Position numbers and translations under genes: made by a program. This document shows positions 24,645 through 28,254 of a stretch of 28,254 nucleotides of DNA, piece after piece. Below the pieces are notes generated by a model that saw only the letters and a list, made by a program, of their open reading frames with translations, was not told the origin of the DNA and searched no databases. Position 1 is the first letter of the stretch. Each line of letters opens with the position of its first letter. Origin of the DNA: DASVEE01 sp036399695. GTDB lineage: Bacteria; Acidobacteriota; Thermoanaerobaculia; Gp7-AA8. The stretch is from positions 1 to 28,254 of the forward strand of contig DASWMP010000196.1 in assembly GCA_036399695.1 (NCBI GenBank), read 5' to 3'.

Positions 24645-24830
24645 ATGATGAACTTCGACGTGGCCGTGGTGAAGATGCCGGATGGTACTGAGCGCAAGCT
24701 CACCTCCGCAGAGTTCGTGGCCATTCCACTCGGCGAACGGATCCAGCTCCTGACCGGCTCGAAGATCAAGTTCTATCGAGGCGGCGCGCAGATCTCGCCC
24801 GTCGAAGCCATCCGCCGCACGCCGGCGTGA
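24645..24830 (+). CDS. Small unknown protein (61 aa)
   Basis: A 61-aa basic soluble protein starts at ATG 24645 (ATG 24648 is also possible), with GGAG about 12 nt upstream. Sequence features are VAVVKMPDGTERKLTSAEF and a C-terminal RIQLLTGSKIKFYRGG. There is no signal or membrane segment and I recognise no family. It lies between the membrane sensor and a receiver on the same strand and may be in the same operon. Confidence 0.55.
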   Translation: MMNFDVAVVKMPDGTERKLTSAEFVAIPLGERIQLLTGSKIKFYRGGAQISPVEAIRRTPA

Positions 24831-24900
24831 GAGTTGAACCGCGTGCCCGACGGCGTCGGCATTCCCTGTCGCGCAGCGTTCTTGCACAGTTGAGATAGCC

Positions 24901-25287
24901 ATGACGAACCGCGTACTGGTCGCAGACGATGATGAGCCGATCCGGAAGCTCGTCGCGAAGGTCCTCCAGCGCAACGGCTTCATCGTCGATGCCGCGGTGG
25001 ATGGCCAGGACGCCATCGAGCGCCTGCAGGTCGATCGCTTCGACGCCTGCGTGCTCGACCTGATGATGCCCCGCGTCGACGGCGTCGGCGTGCTCCGGTT
25101 CATGCAGGAGCACGATCCGCCGATGCTGGCGCGAACGATCGTCGTCACCGCCTACCCCCGAACCGCCAAAGCCACCGACCTTTCGGCCGTGTGCGAGGTG
25201 ATCTCCAAGCCCTTCGAGGTGGATACACTGGTGAACGCGGTACGCTCGTGCGTCGAAAAGGGGCGGGCGGCGTCGGACGCGCGGTAG
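24901..25287 (+). CDS. Single-domain response regulator
   Basis: This 128-aa receiver has D9-D11 (ADDDEP), D53 (VLDLMMP), T83 (VTAYP) and K103 (SKPF). It is close in layout to the receiver at 18727. The ribosome-binding site is weak. No histidine kinase is adjacent on this strand: the gene follows the membrane sensor and 61-aa gene, so its kinase must be elsewhere, possibly one of those in this window. Confidence 0.9.
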   Translation: MTNRVLVADDDEPIRKLVAKVLQRNGFIVDAAVDGQDAIERLQVDRFDACVLDLMMPRVDGVGVLRFMQEHDPPMLARTIVVTAYPRTAKATDLSAVCEVISKPFEVDTLVNAVRSCVEKGRAASDAR

Positions 25288-25383
25288 CGTTTCAGGCCGC
25301 TCCGCGGGCGAGCCTGCGTTCGATCGGAAATCGCCGTTCACGGAGCCAAAGGCGGCCTTCCATCTCGGAGACTTCGGACATCG

Positions 25384-25413
25384 GTCCTGGAGGCCCGCTC
25401 GGACCTCCAGGAC
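25384..25413. terminator. Hairpin between convergent genes
   Basis: TCCTGGAGGCCC-GCTC-GGACCTCCAGGA has 11 of 12 base pairs. It lies in the 204-nt gap between convergent genes (stops at 25287 and 25492) and may terminate both. No long T-run is present. Confidence 0.5.
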
Positions 25414-25439
25414 TGCCGGGACAGCCGCCAGGAGCGCTG

Positions 25440-25495
25440 GTACGCAGGCTGGCCCGAGGCTGAGCCAACCAACGCTGCGGCTTGTGCCCGCCTAG
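25440..25495. repeat. Degenerate relative of the 12476-12637 palindrome arm
   Basis: GAGCCAACCAACGCTGCGGC and the following TGTGCCCGCC resemble the right arm of the large palindrome (GGCCAACAAGCGCTGCGGCC then GTGGCCGCCC). No matching left arm was found nearby, so this looks like a decayed half-copy. Confidence 0.4.
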
Positions 25496-26097
25496 AAGCG
25501 GAGCTTGATGCCGGCGGCGATGATCAGGGGATTGACGTCGAGCGCGTCGTCTTCGTCGTCGCCCTCGCCGCGGGCCTCGTACATGATGTACTTGCCGTCG
25601 ACGAAGATCGCGAAGCCGCGGCCGAGGCCGATGTTCACGCCGGCGTTGGCCAGGAAGTCGATCTCGTTCTCCAGATCCACTTCGCCAAGCTCGTCCTCAT
25701 CGATCGCGCCCGCTTCGCCGCTCACGTAGGCCGCGCCAGCACCGATGTAGGGGCTGAAGAAGCCTCCGCGCAGGAAGTGGAACTGGCCCGTCGCCGTGAG
25801 GATGTCGAGGTTGAGATCGCCGGCATTTTCGGCGATGTCTTCGAACGACACCGTCAGGTCGGCACCCAGACGCTGGTAGCCGAACTCGGTCGAGAAGCTG
25901 GTCCCCCAGAAACGGTTGTAGAGAATGCCGTAGCCCATGTCCTCGTCGAACTCGACGTCGAACGTATCAACGCCATCAGTCAGTTCGTTGTCATCGAACT
26001 GCGACGTGGAGATGAACACACCGAGCTCATTGTTCTGAGCGGCGGCCATCAGCGGGAAAAGGAGAAGAGAAAGAACGAGGACTGTGCGCTTGATCAT
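25492..26097 (-). CDS. OmpW-like outer-membrane beta-barrel protein
   Basis: Starting at ATG 26097 (GGAGG 5 nt upstream) gives 201 aa with a signal peptide cleaved near AAA-QN. Alternating strand pattern, SPYIGAGAAYV in the middle and a C-terminal IKLRF (terminal Phe) fit a small eight-stranded barrel of the OmpW / outer-membrane-beta-barrel type. An acidic loop (IDEDELGEVDLENE, then EGDDEDDALD) is unusual in its charge and could bind cations. An in-frame start at 26151 is less likely. Confidence 0.82.
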   Translation of the reverse strand: MIKRTVLVLSLLLFPLMAAAQNNELGVFISTSQFDDNELTDGVDTFDVEFDEDMGYGILYNRFWGTSFSTEFGYQRLGADLTVSFEDIAENAGDLNLDILTATGQFHFLRGGFFSPYIGAGAAYVSGEAGAIDEDELGEVDLENEIDFLANAGVNIGLGRGFAIFVDGKYIMYEARGEGDDEDDALDVNPLIIAAGIKLRF

Positions 26098-26205
26098 AGG
26101 AACCTCCGGTTTCACACTTACTTCCCACACACGCGCGCTGCACGGTGCCAATCACATGCCGGATAAATGACAGTGGAAGAGGCGGGTTGGGCTCGATGCC
26201 TGACG

Positions 26206-26221
26206 GACAGAAGTGTCTGTC
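26206..26221. repeat. Short hairpin related to the 223-323 repeat
   Basis: GACAGA-AGTG-TCTGTC is a perfect 6-bp hairpin. It shares CGGACAGA and AGTGTCTGTC with the right arm at 296-323, so it looks like a shortened copy of that dispersed repeat. Confidence 0.5.
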
Positions 26222-26254
26222 TTCCCCCGGCCCAACTGCTCACAACTCCGTTTC

Positions 26255-26284
26255 TTGACGGACGCCGCCGGTGGCGCGCATACT
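26255..26284 (+). promoter_or_regulatory. Candidate promoter of the cysDN operon
   Basis: TTGACG (26255-26260), an 18-nt spacer and CATACT (26279-26284) form a sigma-70-type promoter. Transcription would start at about 26290-26292, 1-3 nt before an ATG. The cysD start is about 176 nt downstream, leaving a long leader. Confidence 0.65.
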
Positions 26285-26292
26285 CCGCGCAC

Positions 26293-26385
26293 ATGTTCTC
26301 CGCCTGGCCGATGGACGCTCTCTGTTGTCGCACCTGCACAGTGCGCACGGATGCGTCTGCGCCGCTCGGACCCTGTCGTCCGTAG
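26293..26385 (+). CDS. Cysteine-rich leader peptide (putative attenuator ORF)
   Basis: A 30-codon ORF starts at ATG 26293 and stops at TAG 26383-26385. Cysteines are at 11, 12, 15 and 28, including consecutive TGT-TGT codons and CCxxC; 4 of 30 residues are Cys. The predicted transcription start is only 1-3 nt upstream, so the message would be leaderless; no ribosome-binding site is present. An internal ATG at 26311 also precedes the Cys codons. The ORF is followed by an intrinsic terminator and then cysD. Ribosome stalling at the Cys codons when cysteinyl-tRNA is low could prevent termination or open cysD for translation. Leaderless poly-Cys leader ORFs upstream of cysteine-biosynthesis operons are reported in mycobacteria. 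I see no clear antiterminator, so the mechanism is open. Confidence 0.55.
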   Translation: MFSAWPMDALCCRTCTVRTDASAPLGPCRP

Positions 26386-26417
26386 ACCGAACCTCCACGG
26401 CTACGCCGACACTCGAG

Positions 26418-26456
26418 CCCCTCACCAGACGCGATCACGGTGAGGGGTTTTTCTTT
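26418..26456 (+). terminator. Intrinsic terminator / attenuator before cysD
   Basis: CCCCTCACC (26418-26426) pairs perfectly with GGTGAGGGG (26439-26447) over 9 bp around a 12-nt loop, followed by TTTTTCTTT. It sits between the leader ORF and cysD, only 12 nt before the cysD start. In that position it must be conditional, because cysD needs read-through. Confidence 0.8.
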
Positions 26457-26467
26457 GGGGCCAAAAC

Positions 26468-27421
26468 ATGGCACATCAGTCAATTGAACAATCGATACAG
26501 CCGGCAGCACCGCAGCCGGTGCAGCAGCTCAGCCACCTCCGCGCGCTGGAAGCGGAGAGCATCCACATCCTCCGGGAGGTGGCGGCAGAGTTCGCGAAGC
26601 CGGTGATGCTCTACTCCATCGGCAAAGACTCCTCCGTCATGCTGCGCCTCGCACAGAAGGCGTTCCATCCGGAGCGCGTCCCCTTTCCCCTGCTGCACAT
26701 CGACACCGGCTACAAGTTCCGGGAGATGATCGAGTTCCGCGACCGCTACCCGCGCGAGCAGGGGTTCGAGCTGATCGTGCACGGGAACCGGCAGGCGCTC
26801 GACGACGGCGTCAATCCCTTTCGCGTCGGCACGCAGCTCTGCTGCGAAATGCTGAAGACCAAGGCACTGCTCGACGCGCTGCGCGAAGGCGGCTGGGACG
26901 CGGCCTTCGGCGGTGCGCGCCGGGACGAAGAACGCTCCCGCGCGAAGGAGCGCATCTACTCCTTCCGCGATACGCGCGGCCAGTGGGATCCGAAGAACCA
27001 GCGCCCCGAGCTCTGGAACCTCTACAACGCCCGCGTCGCCCCCGGCGAGAGCATCCGCGTCTTCCCGCTCTCGAACTGGACGGAGCTCGACGTCTGGCAG
27101 TACATCGAGCTCGAAAAGATCCCCATCGTGCCGCTCTATTTCGCCGCACCGCGGCCGATGCTGGTACGCGGCAACATGCTCATCCCGGTCGAGCAGAGTT
27201 TCATCCCGAGCGGCGAAGGGGAAGCGCCACAGCTGGTGCGCTGCCGCATGCGCTCCCTCGGCTGCAGCCCCTGCACCGGCGCCATCCGCTCGGACGCCGA
27301 CACGGTCCCGAAGATCATCCAGGAACTGGTGTCGTTCCGCCGCTCCGAGCGTGAGAACCGCACCATCGATCACGATACCGACGGCTCGATGGAGCTGAAG
27401 AAACGGGCGGGGTACTTCTGA
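26468..27421 (+). CDS. cysD: Sulfate adenylyltransferase subunit 2 (small subunit)
   Basis: This 317-aa CysD is full length for the family. With CysN it makes adenosine 5'-phosphosulfate from sulfate and ATP in the cytoplasm. The PP-loop is SIGKDSS (50-56); the sulfate/ATP region includes FGGARRDEERSRAKER (147-162) and the DTRGQWDP stretch (168-175). The N-terminal 20 residues are Gln/Pro-rich and poorly conserved. GGGG lies 7 nt before the ATG, downstream of the attenuator hairpin. The last two bases of the stop overlap the cysN start (TGATG), giving translational coupling. Confidence 0.96.
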   Translation: MAHQSIEQSIQPAAPQPVQQLSHLRALEAESIHILREVAAEFAKPVMLYSIGKDSSVMLRLAQKAFHPERVPFPLLHIDTGYKFREMIEFRDRYPREQGFELIVHGNRQALDDGVNPFRVGTQLCCEMLKTKALLDALREGGWDAAFGGARRDEERSRAKERIYSFRDTRGQWDPKNQRPELWNLYNARVAPGESIRVFPLSNWTELDVWQYIELEKIPIVPLYFAAPRPMLVRGNMLIPVEQSFIPSGEGEAPQLVRCRMRSLGCSPCTGAIRSDADTVPKIIQELVSFRRSERENRTIDHDTDGSMELKKRAGYF

Positions 27422-28254
27422 TGACGGCCATCGCATACGACCCGGCACTCACCACCGCACCGGCCGTCGAAGAGAAGACGCTGCTGCGCCTCATCACCTG
27501 CGGCAGTGTCGACGATGGCAAGTCGACGCTGATCGGCCGTCTGCTGTACGACTCGCAGAGCGTGCTGGAGGACCACCTGCTCGCCGCCGGCCGCGCCAGC
27601 GTGCGCCGCAACGCCGAAGGCTTCGACCTGGCGCTGCTCACCGACGGCCTGCGCGCCGAGCGCGAACAGGGCATCACGATCGACGTCGCCTACCGCTACT
27701 TCGCCACGCCACGCCGTAAGTTCATTCTCGGCGACGCCCCGGGCCACGAGCAGTACACGCGCAACATGGCCACGGCCGCCTCGACGGCCGACCTCGCGCT
27801 GCTGCTCGTCGACGCCCGCCACGGCCTGCGCACGCAGACGAAACGCCACGCCCGCATCGCCGCCCTCCTCGGCATCCGCACGCTCGTCGTCACGGTCAAC
27901 AAGATGGATCTGGTCGGCTGGGACGAAGGGGTCTTCCGCCGCATCGTGCGCGACTTCACGGACTTCGCGCAGGGGCTGCCTCCCCTCACGCTGCACTTCA
28001 TCCCCATCAGTGCCTTCGACGGCGCGAACGTCGTCACTCGAACCGAGGCCATGCCCTGGTTCGACGGCGCCCCGCTGCTGACGCTGCTCGAGACGGTCGA
28101 CGCCCATCGCGACGACGCGGCGGCACCGTTCCACTTCCCCGTGCAACGCGTCCTCCGCCCCGACCAGGACTTCCGCGGCTACGCGGGCCAGATCGCCTCC
28201 GGCGTGGTGCGTCCGGGAGACCGCGTGCTGCTGCTGCCGTCCGGACGGACGTCG
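27421..28254 (+). CDS. cysN: Sulfate adenylyltransferase subunit 1 (GTPase), partial at window edge
   Basis: The frame is open from ATG 27421 to the window end (278 codons, no stop). It is the GTPase subunit that drives APS synthesis. G1 is GSVDDGKS (28-35), the effector region EREQGITID (80-88), G3 DAPGHEQY (105-112), G4 NKMD (160-163). Domain 2 begins near 220. The remainder, and any C-terminal APS-kinase (CysC) fusion, lies beyond the window. It belongs to the same operon as cysD and is under the same leader control. Confidence 0.95.
   Translation, partial: MTAIAYDPALTTAPAVEEKTLLRLITCGSVDDGKSTLIGRLLYDSQSVLEDHLLAAGRASVRRNAEGFDLALLTDGLRAEREQGITIDVAYRYFATPRRKFILGDAPGHEQYTRNMATAASTADLALLLVDARHGLRTQTKRHARIAALLGIRTLVVTVNKMDLVGWDEGVFRRIVRDFTDFAQGLPPLTLHFIPISAFDGANVVTRTEAMPWFDGAPLLTLLETVDAHRDDAAAPFHFPVQRVLRPDQDFRGYAGQIASGVVRPGDRVLLLPSGRTS

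Noticed and set aside
26110..26160. Sigma-54 promoter upstream of the OmpW-like gene
   Set aside because: TGGCAC is present on the minus strand but the -12 TTGC element is missing at the required spacing.
26167..26292. Upstream extension of the Cys-rich leader ORF to ATG 26167
   Set aside because: It would run through the GACAGA hairpin repeat and the candidate promoter, so the short form from 26293 is preferred.
26291..26467. SAM or other known riboswitch upstream of cysD
   Set aside because: I could not find the conserved core helices or motifs of known sulfur riboswitches; the leader is better explained by the Cys-rich ORF and terminator.

Overview
The window is GC-rich bacterial DNA of accessory, signalling-heavy character. 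The gene set (KaiC/KaiB homologues outside a cyanobacterial context, many hybrid histidine kinases, RedB-like redoxin, a CASTOR/POLLUX-like RCK channel, CysDN, an RRM protein, outer-membrane beta-barrels ending in Phe) points to a diderm environmental bacterium. An Acidobacteriota-like lineage is my best guess; this is inference, and no rRNA, tRNA or marker gene is present to settle it.

Layout. 1-323: a 21/22-bp tandem repeat array and a paired-hairpin repeat. 340-2785 (minus): hybrid kinase plus single-domain response regulator, divergent from 3027-5074 (plus), a kaiC-like gene overlapping kaiB. 5075-7722: a G-rich heptamer array, a possible small membrane peptide, two tandem paralogous six-cysteine secreted proteins whose flanks were duplicated with them, and a secreted carboxypeptidase-regulatory-like protein. 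7757-10982 (minus): a GH25 muramidase, a MITE-like element, a small periplasmic protein and an RCK channel. 11176-12469 (plus): a lipoprotein and an outer-membrane protein. 12638-14003 (minus): a luciferase-like monooxygenase and a zinc-ribbon protein, then an XRE regulator with two operator-like palindromes.

14540-20588 (plus) is the centrepiece: five genes (hybrid kinase, receiver, kinase/receiver, receiver, KaiC-like ATPase), each overlapping the next by 4-8 nt. It reads as one translationally coupled phosphorelay that ends in a KaiC protein. Convergent to it on the minus strand (20699-22469) are a pseudo-receiver histidine kinase, a 79-aa unknown protein and an RRM protein with a structured leader. 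22713-25287 holds a 4-TM protein, RedB-like thiol protein, stand-alone membrane sensor domain, 61-aa unknown protein and another receiver. 25492-26097 is an OmpW-like porin.

26255-28254 is the start of a sulfate-assimilation operon, cysD-cysN (cysN runs off the window). Its leader holds a promoter, a cysteine-rich short ORF (CCxxC) that appears to start within 1-3 nt of the predicted transcription start, and an intrinsic terminator just before cysD. This is the architecture of a cysteine-sensing attenuator.

Taken together, the window carries two KaiC-type ATPases, one KaiB, no recognisable KaiA, four histidine kinases and four stand-alone receivers. I infer KaiC-centred signal integration rather than a canonical circadian clock. 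At least five families of palindromic repeats sit in intergenic gaps, mostly between convergent genes.
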